A stretch of 63,646 nucleotides of DNA from Shewanella hanedai (GCF_007197645.1 NZ_VKGK01000030.1:1-63646); one strand, 5' to 3'. Positions 43,082 to 52,574 are shown, counted from the stretch's first letter. A program made the numbers and translations. The notes: a model not told the origin generated them from the letters alone.

Positions 43082-43109
43082 AAAATGACGGCTTAGGTCG
43101 TCATTTTTA
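43082..43109 (+). terminator. Possible terminator between relA and mazG
   Basis: AAAATGACG and CGTCATTTT pair around a short loop, followed by TTTATTTT. Confidence 0.65.
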
Positions 43110-43138
43110 TTTTATAAAACACATTTTAAGGTGTAGTT

Positions 43139-43927
43139 ATGCACAATAACGATATTCAACCTCTACTCGATATTATGGTTAAGTTAAGGGATCCTAAAAC
43201 GGGTTGTCCTTGGGACAAAGCTCAGAGTTTTGAGACTATTGTGCCGTTTACCTTGGAAGAAGCGTATGAAGTGGCAGATACCATTGAGAGAATGGCCATG
43301 GATGAACTGCCTGATGAATTAGGCGATCTGCTGTTCCAGGTGGTGTTTTATTGCCAACTGGGTCGAGAAGCCGAATTGTTTGATTTTGGCGATGTAGTAG
43401 ACAAAATCTGTAATAAACTTACCTCTCGCCATCCCCATGTCTTCGGGTCTTTGGAAGGCGTGAGTGCTGAACAGGTCAAAGATAACTGGGAGCAGATTAA
43501 AGCCAAAGAGCGCAGTGCTAAAGATTTGCATTCGGTATTGGATAATATTCCCGTGGGTTTACCGGCACTCTCTCGCGCTGTAAAAATTCAAAAGCGCGTT
43601 GCGAGAGTTGGCTTTGATTGGGCTGAACTTGGGCCAGTAGTGGATAAGATACATGAAGAGATAGATGAAGTAATACATGAGGTTAAGCAAGAGGAAATCA
43701 GCCAGGATAGGGTACAAGATGAGATGGGCGATCTGCTCTTTGCTGTCGTGAATCTTGCTCGGCATCTAGGGGTAGAACCCGAGCAGGCACTGCGTCAGGC
43801 AAATAGGAAATTTGAGAGACGTTTTCGTGGGGTTGAATCGCTGGTAAATCAAGCGGGGAAGCCGATGGAAGCCCACACTTTAGATGAGCTCGATCAATAT
43901 TGGGATGAAGTAAAATTACAAGAATAA
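43139..43927 (+). CDS. mazG: Nucleoside triphosphate pyrophosphohydrolase MazG
   Basis: 262 residues, two tandem MazG domains. First: PLLDIMVKLRDPKTGCPWDKAQSFETIVPFTLEEAYEVADTIE with E-E-x-x-E and downstream E-x-x-D (DELPDELGDLLFQVVFYCQL). Second: EIDEVIHEVKQ and DEMGDLLFAVVNLARHLG. Hydrolyses NTPs and dNTPs to monophosphates and pyrophosphate, with a role in limiting (p)ppGpp during starvation in E. coli. Placed between relA and pyrG as usual. ATG preceded by AAGGTGTAGTT. Confidence 0.96.
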   Translation: MHNNDIQPLLDIMVKLRDPKTGCPWDKAQSFETIVPFTLEEAYEVADTIERMAMDELPDELGDLLFQVVFYCQLGREAELFDFGDVVDKICNKLTSRHPHVFGSLEGVSAEQVKDNWEQIKAKERSAKDLHSVLDNIPVGLPALSRAVKIQKRVARVGFDWAELGPVVDKIHEEIDEVIHEVKQEEISQDRVQDEMGDLLFAVVNLARHLGVEPEQALRQANRKFERRFRGVESLVNQAGKPMEAHTLDELDQYWDEVKLQE

Positions 43928-43958
43928 GCGACGAATATAAAAATTCTAATAATCTTGT

Positions 43959-43987
43959 TTGTCGAATCGCTAGGGCTTTGGTATAAT
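43959..43987 (+). promoter_or_regulatory. Sigma-70 promoter of pyrG
   Basis: TTGTCG (43959-43964), 17-base spacer, TATAAT (43982-43987), followed by GC-rich GCGCCCCG. The GC-rich initial region and a C run resemble pyrimidine-sensitive starts of pyrG, but this is not certain. Confidence 0.75.
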
Positions 43988-44049
43988 AGCGCCCCGTCCT
44001 AGTGCTTCATTACAAGCACGTATTTCCAACTCATTTTCTCAGGTTCATA

Positions 44050-45687
44050 ATGACTACAAGGTATATCTTCGTAACTGGTGGCGTGGTTTCATCACTAGGT
44101 AAAGGCATTGCAGCAGCTTCTTTGGCAGCAATTTTAGAGGCCCGTGGCCTAAATGTAACCATTATGAAGCTGGATCCTTATATCAACTTGGATCCGGGTA
44201 CAATGAGTCCGACACAGCACGGTGAAGTGTTTGTGACTGAAGACGGTGCTGAAACAGATCTTGACTTAGGTCACTACGAGCGTTTCATTCGTACCAAGAT
44301 GAACCGTCGTAATAACTTTACAACAGGTCGAATCTACTCTGAAGTACTTCGTAAAGAGCGTCGTGGTGACTACTTAGGTGCCACCATTCAGGTGATCCCG
44401 CATATCACTAATGCAATTAAAGAAAAAGTGCTTGCAGGTGGTGAAGGTCATGATGTCGCTATCGTTGAGATTGGCGGAACTGTCGGTGATATCGAGTCTC
44501 TTCCATTCTTGGAATCTATTCGTCAGTTAGGTGTTGAATTGGGGCGCGAGCGCACTCTGTTTATGCATCTGACTCTAGTGCCATTCCTTGGCGCTGCAGG
44601 TGAAGTGAAAACGAAACCAACACAACATTCAGTGAAAGAGCTTCGCTCCATCGGTATTGCACCAGATGTACTTGTTTGTCGTGGTGATCGTCCTGTACCT
44701 GCCAACGAAAAAGCTAAAATCTCTCTCTTCTGTAATGTGGAAGAGCGTGCTGTTATTTCACTTAAAGACGTGGATAGCATCTATAAAATTCCTGCTCTGC
44801 TTAAAGCGCAAGGTCTTGATGAACTTGTCGTTAAGCGTTTTGGTATCGAATGTCCAGAAGCTGATCTTCATGAGTGGGAGCAGGTTATCTATCAAGAAGC
44901 TAACCCTACTGGTGAAGTCACTATCGGTATGGTGGGTAAATACATTGAATTGCCAGATGCTTATAAGTCTGTCAATGAAGCACTTAAGCACGCAGGTCTA
45001 TTTAATCGTGTGTCGGTCAATATCAAGTATATCGATTCGCAGACTGTTGAAGCTAAAGGTGATGAAGTGCTTCAAGGCCTTGATGGTATTTTAGTACCTG
45101 GTGGTTTTGGTGAGCGTGGCGTCGAAGGCAAGATTTTGGCGGCTAAATATGCTCGTGAAAATAATCTTCCTTACTTTGGTATCTGTTTAGGTATGCAAGT
45201 GGCATTGATTGAGTTTGCTCGTCATGTTGCAGGCCTTGAAGGTGCACACTCTACTGAGTTTAATAAACAGACTCCGTATCCAGTTGTCGGTCTAATCACC
45301 GAGTGGATCAATGAAGATGGTAATGTCGAAGAGCGTCATGAAGCATCTGATCTTGGTGGCACAATGCGTCTAGGTGCACAATTGTGCCACTTAGAAGAGG
45401 GGACTAAAGCGGCTGAAGCTTATAAGTCGACCACTTGTGTTGAGCGTCATCGTCACCGTTATGAAGTTAACAACAATTATAAAGATCGTCTTGAAAAAGC
45501 TGGCTTAGTGTTCAGTGGTCTGTCTTCAGATCGCCAGCTTGTCGAGATGATAGAGCTGCCAAACCATCCTTGGTTTGTTGCAGGTCAATTCCACCCAGAA
45601 TTTACATCAACTCCCCGTGATGGCCAGCCATTATTTGTCGGGTTTGTTGCTGCAGCCGCTGCGTATCAAAAACGCGATTTAGGCTAA
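44050..45687 (+). CDS. pyrG: CTP synthase
   Basis: Makes CTP from UTP, glutamine and ATP. 545 residues from the ATG at 44050 (MTTRYIFVTGGVVSSLGKG). A longer frame from a GTG at 44002 overlaps the promoter and lacks family support. Synthetase domain 1-265 with the P-loop GGVVSSLGKGIAAASL, KLDPYINLDPGTMSPTQHGEVFVT; glutaminase domain with PYFGICLGMQ (catalytic Cys) and FHPEFTSTP (His/Glu). Upstream of eno with a terminator between, so the two may be separately expressed. Confidence 0.97.
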   Translation: MTTRYIFVTGGVVSSLGKGIAAASLAAILEARGLNVTIMKLDPYINLDPGTMSPTQHGEVFVTEDGAETDLDLGHYERFIRTKMNRRNNFTTGRIYSEVLRKERRGDYLGATIQVIPHITNAIKEKVLAGGEGHDVAIVEIGGTVGDIESLPFLESIRQLGVELGRERTLFMHLTLVPFLGAAGEVKTKPTQHSVKELRSIGIAPDVLVCRGDRPVPANEKAKISLFCNVEERAVISLKDVDSIYKIPALLKAQGLDELVVKRFGIECPEADLHEWEQVIYQEANPTGEVTIGMVGKYIELPDAYKSVNEALKHAGLFNRVSVNIKYIDSQTVEAKGDEVLQGLDGILVPGGFGERGVEGKILAAKYARENNLPYFGICLGMQVALIEFARHVAGLEGAHSTEFNKQTPYPVVGLITEWINEDGNVEERHEASDLGGTMRLGAQLCHLEEGTKAAEAYKSTTCVERHRHRYEVNNNYKDRLEKAGLVFSGLSSDRQLVEMIELPNHPWFVAGQFHPEFTSTPRDGQPLFVGFVAAAAAYQKRDLG

Positions 45688-45699
45688 CACCAAATACTC

Positions 45700-45731
45700 A
45701 GCCGTTTCCTCTCTTAGGAAGCGGCTTTTTT
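45700..45731 (+). terminator. Rho-independent terminator after pyrG
   Basis: AGCCGTTTCC ... GGAAGCGGCT hairpin with a 7-base loop and six T residues. Confidence 0.88.
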
Positions 45732-45902
45732 GTCTATGGAGTACTTGTCCTAAGCTCTTTTTTACTTACTGTGTTTTTTCATAGTGAAGTGCCGACCTTT
45801 TTTATCCTGAAGGTGGGGTTAGGATCTGTTTTGGTTATGTCAATTTTGGTGAACAGATTTCAGTTTTACTTTTTCACTTTATAAACTTAAACCGAGGGAA
45901 TT

Positions 45903-47198
45903 ATGGCTAAAATTATTAACGTCATTGGTCGCGAGATCATGGATTCACGTGGTAACCCAACAGTAGAAGCAGAAGTTCACCTACAAGGTGGGTTCAACGG
46001 TATGGCCGCTGCGCCATCAGGTGCATCTACTGGTAGCCGTGAAGCACTAGAACTACGTGATGGCGATAAAGCTCGCTACATGGGTAAAGGTGTATTAAAA
46101 GCGATTGCGAACATCAACGGTCCAATTCGTGATGCGCTAATGGGCAAAGATGCAACAAATCAAAGCGAACTTGATCAAATCATGATCGACCTTGATGGTA
46201 CTGAAAATAAAGATAAGTTGGGTGCTAACGCAATCCTAGCTGTATCTCTTTCAGCTGCTAAAGCTGCTGCTGCATTTAAAGGTATTCCTTTGTATGCACA
46301 TATTGCCGATCTAAACGGAACTCCAGGCCAGTATTCTATGCCTGTTCCTATGATGAACATCTTAAACGGTGGTGAGCACGCTGATAACAACGTGGACATC
46401 CAAGAGTTTATGGTCCAGCCAGTTGGTGCAAAGACGTTCCGTGAAGCATTACAAGTTGGCGCTGAAATCTTCCATAGCTTGAAGAAAGTACTTCAAGAGA
46501 AAGGTTTGAGCACATCAGTCGGTGATGAAGGTGGTTTCGCTCCAAACTTGGCTTCTAATGCTGATGCACTTGCAATGATCCAAGTTGCAGTTGAAAAAGC
46601 AGGTTATAAGCTTGGTGAAGATGTCACTTTAGCGCTTGACTGTGCTGCATCTGAGTTCTACAAAGATGGTCAATATAACCTTGCTGGTGAAGGTAAAATC
46701 TTCTCTGCAAATGGTTTCTCTGATTTCCTTAAGTCGCTAACTGAGCAATACCCGATTGCGTCAATCGAAGACGGTCTTGATGAATCAGATTGGGATGGTT
46801 GGGCATACCAGACACAAATCATGGGTGACAAGATTCAATTAGTGGGTGACGATTTATTCGTGACTAACACAAAGATCTTAAAGCGTGGTATCGACAACAA
46901 CATCGCTAACTCAATTTTGATTAAGTTTAATCAAATTGGTTCTTTGACTGAGACTCTTGCTGCTATTCGTATGGCTAAAGAAGCGGGTTACACCGTTGTT
47001 ATCTCTCATCGTAGTGGTGAAACTGAAGATTCAACGATTGCTGATCTAGCGGTCGCTACTTCAGCGGGTCAAATTAAGACAGGTTCACTTTGTCGTTCTG
47101 ACCGTGTTGCTAAGTACAACCAACTGCTTCGTATTGAAGAGCAGTTAGGTGAAAAAGCACCATATCGTGGTCGTAGCGAAATTAAAGGCAAAGCATAA
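45903..47198 (+). CDS. eno: Enolase
   Basis: Converts 2-phosphoglycerate to phosphoenolpyruvate in glycolysis; also a degradosome component in relatives. 431 residues, the family length. Signature VLIKFNQIGSLTETLAAIRMAKEAGYTVVISHRSGETED near residues 336-374 (ILIKFNQIGSLTET) with catalytic Lys; metal ligands in LDCAAS, SIEDGLDESDWDG and LVGDDLFVTN. GAGGGAATT before the ATG. Followed by a terminator and ftsB, the common gammaproteobacterial order. Confidence 0.98.
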   Translation: MAKIINVIGREIMDSRGNPTVEAEVHLQGGFNGMAAAPSGASTGSREALELRDGDKARYMGKGVLKAIANINGPIRDALMGKDATNQSELDQIMIDLDGTENKDKLGANAILAVSLSAAKAAAAFKGIPLYAHIADLNGTPGQYSMPVPMMNILNGGEHADNNVDIQEFMVQPVGAKTFREALQVGAEIFHSLKKVLQEKGLSTSVGDEGGFAPNLASNADALAMIQVAVEKAGYKLGEDVTLALDCAASEFYKDGQYNLAGEGKIFSANGFSDFLKSLTEQYPIASIEDGLDESDWDGWAYQTQIMGDKIQLVGDDLFVTNTKILKRGIDNNIANSILIKFNQIGSLTETLAAIRMAKEAGYTVVISHRSGETEDSTIADLAVATSAGQIKTGSLCRSDRVAKYNQLLRIEEQLGEKAPYRGRSEIKGKA

Positions 47199-47270
47199 TC
47201 TGTTTTGATTATCGAGTTATCAGTTTCGTTAGATAACCGATAAAACTGATTAAATGACAGCTAAGCTTTA

Positions 47271-47298
47271 AAAGGTCACCATTAAGGTGGCCTTTTTT
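47271..47298 (+). terminator. Rho-independent terminator after eno
   Basis: AAAGGTCACC, loop ATTAA, GGTGGCCTTTTTTG; clear stem and T run. Confidence 0.88.
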
Positions 47299-47350
47299 GT
47301 TACTATCACTAAAATATTGTTGTACATCCACTGGCGGATTTTTAATTACA

Positions 47351-47650
47351 ATGAGACCTCTTCTATTCGTACTTGTGTCACTGTTAGGCTTGCTGCAATA
47401 CCAGCTCTGGTTTGGCGTAAGTAGCCTGCCAAAATCGTTGAAGCTACGAGATCACACTTCTATTCAACAAGCGAGTAATGACAAGTTAAATGATAGGAAT
47501 CAAGTGTTGAGAGAGGAGATTATTGATCTTCGCAGTGGAACTGAAGCGTTAGAGGAACGTGCTCGAAATGAGCTGGGTATGGTAAAGAAAGGAGAAACTT
47601 TTTTCCGTGTCGTCGGTGATAAACGTACCAGTCAGATATTAAGTCATTAA
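47351..47650 (+). CDS. ftsB: Cell division protein FtsB
   Basis: Bitopic membrane protein of the FtsQLB complex that activates septal peptidoglycan synthesis. 99 residues from the ATG at 47351 (MRPLLFVLVSLLGLLQYQLWFG). An upstream frame from 47297 starts inside the eno terminator and is rejected. TM helix about 3-20, then a coiled coil (about 30-70) with LKLRDHTSIQQASNDKLNDRNQVLREEI, and the conserved ALEERARNELGMVKKGETFFRVV tail. Ispd follows 30 bases on. Confidence 0.94.
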   Translation: MRPLLFVLVSLLGLLQYQLWFGVSSLPKSLKLRDHTSIQQASNDKLNDRNQVLREEIIDLRSGTEALEERARNELGMVKKGETFFRVVGDKRTSQILSH

Positions 47651-47680
47651 CGCTTCGTTATATATTGTGAGCTTTGAAAT

Positions 47681-48367
47681 ATGAATCACCGTCAAGATAA
47701 GATTGTTGCTGTTGTTCCTGCTGCGGGTATTGGCAGTCGTATGGGGGTCGAGATCCCTAAGCAATATCTAGAGATCAATGAGACGCCAATCTTAGGGTTA
47801 ACCTTATCCATACTCCTAACGCACCCCAAGATTGATAAAGTGATCGTGGCGCTTCATCCACAAGATACACGATTTCACTCTTTGCCTGAGGCATCGCACC
47901 CAAAGCTGCAAACAGTGATCGGTGGTGGCGAGCGAGCTGACTCAGTATTAGCGTGCCTTAAGAACATAGATGATGAGGCTTGGGCTTTAGTGCATGATGC
48001 CGCGCGTCCCTGTTTAACACATAGTGATATTGATAAACTTCTCGCATCTCGAGAGCAATTCCCTCAAGGCGCTATTTTAGCGTCTCCTGTTAGGGATACC
48101 ATGAAACGTGGTAAGTGTGATGGCACGATAGAAAAAACGGTGTGTCGCGATCAGTTATGGCATGCCTTAACACCACAGCTATTTTTAGGCGTTGAGCTAA
48201 GAGATAATTTAAGCGCGGCTCTGATAGAAAATGCCACGGTTACAGATGAAGCCTCTGCGATGGAATGGGCTGGGATTTCACCAGGGCTGGTGTCGGGCAA
48301 TGTACAAAACATTAAGATCACTCACCCAGATGATCTTCGGCTAGCGAAACTGTTTTTAGCCCATTAA
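47681..48367 (+). CDS. ispD: 2-C-methyl-D-erythritol 4-phosphate cytidylyltransferase
   Basis: Third step of the MEP isoprenoid pathway: joins CTP with MEP to give CDP-ME. 228 residues. N-terminal nucleotide loop VVPAAGIGSRMGVEIPKQYLEI (about 11-32) with the conserved Gly-rich segment, Arg and Lys; VHDAARPCLT near residue 105 is the family signature, and the C-terminal end has IKITHPDDLRLAKLFL. Between ftsB and ispF, the usual order; spacing of 80 bases to ispF. Confidence 0.97.
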   Translation: MNHRQDKIVAVVPAAGIGSRMGVEIPKQYLEINETPILGLTLSILLTHPKIDKVIVALHPQDTRFHSLPEASHPKLQTVIGGGERADSVLACLKNIDDEAWALVHDAARPCLTHSDIDKLLASREQFPQGAILASPVRDTMKRGKCDGTIEKTVCRDQLWHALTPQLFLGVELRDNLSAALIENATVTDEASAMEWAGISPGLVSGNVQNIKITHPDDLRLAKLFLAH

Positions 48368-48447
48368 TTTTATACTTCTTCGCTGAAGTGTCGTTTTAAC
48401 CTATTTCAACTGACAGTGTAAACCTAGGGTCAGTAAGTGGATTTAAT

Positions 48448-48930
48448 ATGAATATACGTATTGGTCATGGATTTGATGTACATAAATTTGGTAGCGATTC
48501 CCCGTTACTGCTAGGTGGTGTTCATGTCCCACATGAAACGGGATTGATTGCCCATTCCGATGGGGATGTCGTGCTACACGCCATCTCTGATGCGGTTTTA
48601 GGTGCAGTTGCATTGGGTGATATAGGTAAGCATTTTCCCGACACTGACGATGATTTCAAGGGCGCAGATAGTCGACACTTACTTCGTCATTGCTATCAAC
48701 TAGCTAAAGAAAAAGGCTTTGTTATCTGTAATCTGGACGTGACCATTATTGCTCAAGTACCAAAGATGGCACCGCACATTGAAGCGATAAGAGCAGTCTT
48801 AAGCCGTGATTTTGAGACGGACCTAGATAACATTAACGTTAAAGCCACGACCACTGAAAAACTCGGTTTTACGGGACGTAAAGAAGGGATTGCTGTCGAA
48901 GCGGTGATCTTACTGACAAAGTCAGCATAA
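48448..48930 (+). CDS. ispF: 2-C-methyl-D-erythritol 2,4-cyclodiphosphate synthase
   Basis: Cyclises CDP-ME 2-phosphate in the MEP pathway; trimeric zinc enzyme. 160 residues. Signature IGHGFDVHKFG (Asp and His bind zinc), AHSDGDVVLHAISDAVLGA, IGKHFPDTD, and the C-terminal KATTTEKLGFTGRKEGIAVEA. The start follows a 78-base gap from ispD. Directly ahead of the truD-surE fusion. Confidence 0.97.
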   Translation: MNIRIGHGFDVHKFGSDSPLLLGGVHVPHETGLIAHSDGDVVLHAISDAVLGAVALGDIGKHFPDTDDDFKGADSRHLLRHCYQLAKEKGFVICNLDVTIIAQVPKMAPHIEAIRAVLSRDFETDLDNINVKATTTEKLGFTGRKEGIAVEAVILLTKSA

Positions 48931-49016
48931 ATTATCACTCACATTGATTACTTCGATGCGAGGAAACACATTTTTAGTATCAACTCGGTTTAGCCGATTG
49001 AGAGAACAAAGTCACC

Positions 49017-50942
49017 ATGATTGAACTTCATTTTTTGCACGGTAAACCCAATTCTAAAGCGGATCTTCGCACCTATAATAGCGACTTCCGAGTTCAGGAG
49101 ATGTTGCCTTTTGCAGCAACAGGAGAAGGGGAGCATCACCTTCTTCATATCCGTAAAGAGGGACTTAACACTAACGATGTGGCGACAATTTTATCGGGTT
49201 TTGCCAAGGTTCATCCAAAAGAGGTGACCTATGCCGGACAGAAAGATAAAAATGCAATCACAGAGCAATGGTTTGGTGTGCGTATCCCGGGCAAAGAGAC
49301 ACCTGATTGGGCAAGTTTGAACAGTGATCAGATAACCATTTTATCCAGTAATCGTCATAATAAGAAACTGCGTATTGGTGCTTTGGCTGGCAATCGTTTT
49401 ACCTTAACGCTACGTAATGTGACTCATATGGATGAGGCAATTGAGCGTTTAGCATTGATTAAACAAACAGGCGTGCCTAATTATTTTGGTGAGCAACGTT
49501 TTGGTCATGATGGCAAGAATTTAGTCTTCGGTCGACAGATGTTTACTGGCCGAGTGGTGAAAGATCGCAAAAAACGCAGCATGTATCTTTCTGCTGTGCG
49601 CTCTTATCTGTTTAATGTTGCTGTCTCGACGAGATTAGCAGAGCATGGCCTTGATAAACTGGCTGGTGATTGTGTCATGCTTGCTGGTAGTAATAGCTAT
49701 TTTACCGCTGAACAGTGGGATGAAGCGACAATAAAGCGACTTGATGAAAAAGATATTCAACTTTCAGCTCCGATGTGGGGCAGAGGCGCTGCGCTGTCAC
49801 AAGGTGAAGCTGGAGAGTTTGAAGCTAAGGTGTTGGCTGAATTTGATGCTGAGCGTGATGGCCTTGAACATGCTGGATTAACTCAAGACAGACGAACACT
49901 ATTGTCCGAGCCGCAGCACTTAAGCTATGAAAAAGAAAGTGACGATGTGCTGGTGATTAAGTTTGCACTGCCTTCTGGATGCTATGCCACATCGATACTC
50001 AGAGAGCTTTTTGATTATGAAGATGTCAATGAGCGTGAGTTTCGTGCTCGTCAACAAGCGAGATTAGAGTCGGCAGAACCTGAATCTGAGGTTAAAGCGA
50101 CACCAGAGCCAGAAGTTAAACCTGAATTAGCAATAGAAGCTAAATCTGAACAAGATAGTGTTAGCGAAAATTGCGCAGACATTGAAAAGCAAAGAATTAA
50201 GATCCTTGTTAGTAATGATGACGGGGTGACGGCGCCAGGGATTGTGGCGTTAACCAACGCGTTAGCAACTTCCTATGAAGTGATGACCGTGGGCCCTGAT
50301 CGCAACTGCTCTGGTGCAAGTAACTCTTTAACCTTGACTAACCCTTTGCGAATTAATACCTTGAGTAATGGCTACGTCTCTGTCAGTGGTACGCCAACAG
50401 ATTGCGTACATTTGGCGATTCGTGAACTATATACAGATGAACCACATATGGTGGTATCTGGGATCAATGCAGGCGCTAACTTAGGCGATGACACCTTATA
50501 TTCAGGTACTGTTGCTGCAGCAATGGAAGGGCGTTTTCTTGGTTTGCCAGCCATCGCTGTGTCTTTAGTGGGATCTAAGCTTGAACACTATGATAGCGCC
50601 GCTTATTTTACCTGCAAAATAATAGAGGGTTTACTAAAGAGTCCGATCGCCAAAGATCAAATCCTCAATGTTAATGTGCCCGATCTTCCCATTGAGCAGA
50701 TTAAAGGGATTAAAGTGACTCGATTAGGTGCCAGGCATAAAGCGGCTGGCATGATTAAAACTCAAGATCCTGCAGGTAAGGATATATTCTGGTTAGGTCC
50801 TCCTGGTGAAGAGCAAGATGCTAGCGAAGGGACCGATTTTCACGCTGTTACACATGGCTATGTATCAGTGACACCACTTAAAGTGGATCTGACCGCCTTT
50901 AATCAAATTTCATCAATGCAAGAGTGGATAAATAAGTTATGA
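49017..50942 (+). CDS. truD-surE: TruD-SurE fusion: tRNA pseudouridine-13 synthase plus 5'/3'-nucleotidase
   Basis: 641 residues in one open frame. Residues about 1-345 are TruD: YAGQKDKNAITEQWFGVRIPG with catalytic Asp, IGALAGNRFTLTLRNV, NYFGEQRFGHDGKNL, and C-terminal CYATSILRELFDYEDVNEREF. Residues about 346-393 form a Glu/Pro/Lys linker (EVKATPEPEVKPELAIEAKS). Residues 394-641 are SurE: KILVSNDDGVTAPGI (metal Asp pair), SGTPTDCVHLA, SGINAGANLGDDTLYSGTVAAAMEG. In most gammaproteobacteria truD and surE are adjacent separate genes, so a lost stop and start is likely. The last four bases overlap the pcm start (ATGA). Confidence 0.93.
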   Translation: MIELHFLHGKPNSKADLRTYNSDFRVQEMLPFAATGEGEHHLLHIRKEGLNTNDVATILSGFAKVHPKEVTYAGQKDKNAITEQWFGVRIPGKETPDWASLNSDQITILSSNRHNKKLRIGALAGNRFTLTLRNVTHMDEAIERLALIKQTGVPNYFGEQRFGHDGKNLVFGRQMFTGRVVKDRKKRSMYLSAVRSYLFNVAVSTRLAEHGLDKLAGDCVMLAGSNSYFTAEQWDEATIKRLDEKDIQLSAPMWGRGAALSQGEAGEFEAKVLAEFDAERDGLEHAGLTQDRRTLLSEPQHLSYEKESDDVLVIKFALPSGCYATSILRELFDYEDVNEREFRARQQARLESAEPESEVKATPEPEVKPELAIEAKSEQDSVSENCADIEKQRIKILVSNDDGVTAPGIVALTNALATSYEVMTVGPDRNCSGASNSLTLTNPLRINTLSNGYVSVSGTPTDCVHLAIRELYTDEPHMVVSGINAGANLGDDTLYSGTVAAAMEGRFLGLPAIAVSLVGSKLEHYDSAAYFTCKIIEGLLKSPIAKDQILNVNVPDLPIEQIKGIKVTRLGARHKAAGMIKTQDPAGKDIFWLGPPGEEQDASEGTDFHAVTHGYVSVTPLKVDLTAFNQISSMQEWINKL

Positions 50943-51574
50943 GCCGGGTAGCAACAACTGCAGCACTGAACTTAGCAAAAAGTTTGCGAGAATCAGGGAT
51001 CAGTCATGAAGGTGTTTTACAGGCGGTAGCAAATACGCCAAGGGAGTTATTTCTCGATGCTGCATTGGGACATAAGGCCTATGAGAATACAGCTCTTCCA
51101 ATTGGAATGGGGCAAACGATCTCTCAACCCTATATCGTTGCTAGAATGACGGAGTTGTTGTTAGCACATAAACCGACAAAGGTGCTCGAAATCGGGACGG
51201 GTTCAGGGTATCAGTCGGCTATTTTGGCTCAGCTCACGGCCGAATTATGCACGGTTGAACGGATTAAAGGACTGCAGATCCAAGCCAGACAAAGATTGAA
51301 ACGCTTAGATCTGCATAATGTTTCTTTTAAATATGGTGATGGTTGGCAAGGTTGGTCCAATAAAGGGCCTTTCGATGCGATTATCGTGACAGCTGCAGCA
51401 AGTAAAGTCCCCGAAGCTTTGCTAACTCAACTTGCTGACAATGGCGTACTGATTATTCCTGTAGGAGAAAGTTCTCAACAACTTTTGAAGGTGGTACGTC
51501 ACGGTGAACAGTTCAGTTCAGAGGTTGTAGAAATCGTGCGTTTTGTCCCTTTAGTCAACGGTGATCTTGCATAG
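50939..51574 (+). CDS. pcm: Protein-L-isoaspartate O-methyltransferase
   Basis: Repairs isoaspartyl residues in aged proteins using SAM. 211 residues. SAM motif VLEIGTGSGYQSAILAQL (about 79-97), upstream PIGMGQTISQPYIVARMTELL typical of PCMT, and FDAIIVTAAASKVPEALLTQL. Starts in the ATGA overlap with the SurE end of the fusion gene, so translation is coupled. Part of the conserved surE-pcm-nlpD-rpoS group linked to stationary-phase survival. Confidence 0.97.
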   Translation: MSRVATTAALNLAKSLRESGISHEGVLQAVANTPRELFLDAALGHKAYENTALPIGMGQTISQPYIVARMTELLLAHKPTKVLEIGTGSGYQSAILAQLTAELCTVERIKGLQIQARQRLKRLDLHNVSFKYGDGWQGWSNKGPFDAIIVTAAASKVPEALLTQLADNGVLIIPVGESSQQLLKVVRHGEQFSSEVVEIVRFVPLVNGDLA

Positions 51575-51671
51575 TCATATTGATCATTGTTGAATGTTTG
51601 CTTTTTTAACATTAAGAGCTGTCTTAATAAGTGGGTTTCTATGGCGTTAGGTGATTTCTTTGGCTGTTAAA

Positions 51672-52574
51672 ATGAAGATGAACTGGTTTTATCCGGTTTT
51701 AGGCATTGTTTGTTTATTAACAATAGGATGTAGTTTTCAGTCCGAACGCCCTGCTCCAGTCGCTAGTGTAACAACGCCAGTTAAGACTGCTTATAATAAA
51801 GGTGCATTAAAATCAGATTTTTATCACGTAAAACAAGGTGACACGCTTTACTCAATTGCTTGGGCATCTGATAACGATTTTATTGATTTAGCTAATAAAA
51901 ACAAGCTGAAGAAGCCCTACACTATCTTCCCCGGACAGAAGCTAAACCTCGATTTGACATCAAATGTTACAAATAGGGCTAAGGCTAGTGTAACGTCAAA
52001 AAATAGTCATAAAGTTGTAGTAGTAAATCATAAACCCATAGTTAAACAAGAGGTTAAGCCTGCTTTGGCAGCTAAAAACACTCAAGTAACACCGTCAAAA
52101 AAACCGCTTGATAATCAACAGAAGGATGGGTATTCTGTAACAACCAGTCAACAACGTGTTAACAATGTTATCCACAGACCTAAGTCTGAGTTACCTACAA
52201 CAGTGACTCGATGGCAATGGCCGGTAAAAGGAAAATTGATTGGTACTTTCTCTGCCAAAGAGCAGGGGAGTAAAGGAATTAAAATTGCTGGAAACCGAGG
52301 TGAGTTAATTAAAGCCGCCGCCGATGGGCGAGTTGTATATGCGGGTAGCGCACTTCGAGGGTATGGTAACTTAGTGATAGTCAAACACAGTGATGATTAT
52401 CTTAGTGCTTATGCCCATGCAGACAGCATATTAGTGAAAGAAAAACAGTTTGTTACTATTGGGCAAACATTAGCAAAAATGGGAAATACAGGTACAGATA
52501 GGGTCATGTTACATTTTGAGATCCGTCAACATGGTAAATCTGTTAACCCACTGAAGTACTTACCTAAACAATAA
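51672..52574 (+). CDS. nlpD: Murein hydrolase activator NlpD
   Basis: Outer-membrane lipoprotein that activates amidase AmiC at division. About 300 residues from the ATG at 51672 (a GTG at 51651 is an alternative). Lipobox in IVCLLTIGCSF (Cys about residue 20). LysM domain about 48-92 (YHVKQGDTLYSIAWASDNDFIDLANKNKLKKPYTIFPGQKL). C-terminal LytM/M23 domain about 190-295 (RWQWPVKGKLIGTF to NPLKYLP). The metal-binding His of active M23 enzymes is not in place (KGIKIAG, LHFEIR), as in NlpD. In many bacteria an rpoS promoter lies inside nlpD. Confidence 0.93.
   Translation: MKMNWFYPVLGIVCLLTIGCSFQSERPAPVASVTTPVKTAYNKGALKSDFYHVKQGDTLYSIAWASDNDFIDLANKNKLKKPYTIFPGQKLNLDLTSNVTNRAKASVTSKNSHKVVVVNHKPIVKQEVKPALAAKNTQVTPSKKPLDNQQKDGYSVTTSQQRVNNVIHRPKSELPTTVTRWQWPVKGKLIGTFSAKEQGSKGIKIAGNRGELIKAAADGRVVYAGSALRGYGNLVIVKHSDDYLSAYAHADSILVKEKQFVTIGQTLAKMGNTGTDRVMLHFEIRQHGKSVNPLKYLPKQ

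Noticed and set aside
44002..44049. Longer pyrG start from a GTG
   Set aside because: It overlaps the region right behind the -10 box, and all CTP synthases start at MTTRYIFVTGG-like sequence.
45703..45902. Possible riboswitch ahead of eno
   Set aside because: Only the pyrG terminator and AT-rich sequence are visible; no known riboswitch core found.
47297..47350. Longer ftsB start
   Set aside because: It begins in the T run of the eno terminator; the family start is MRPLLF.
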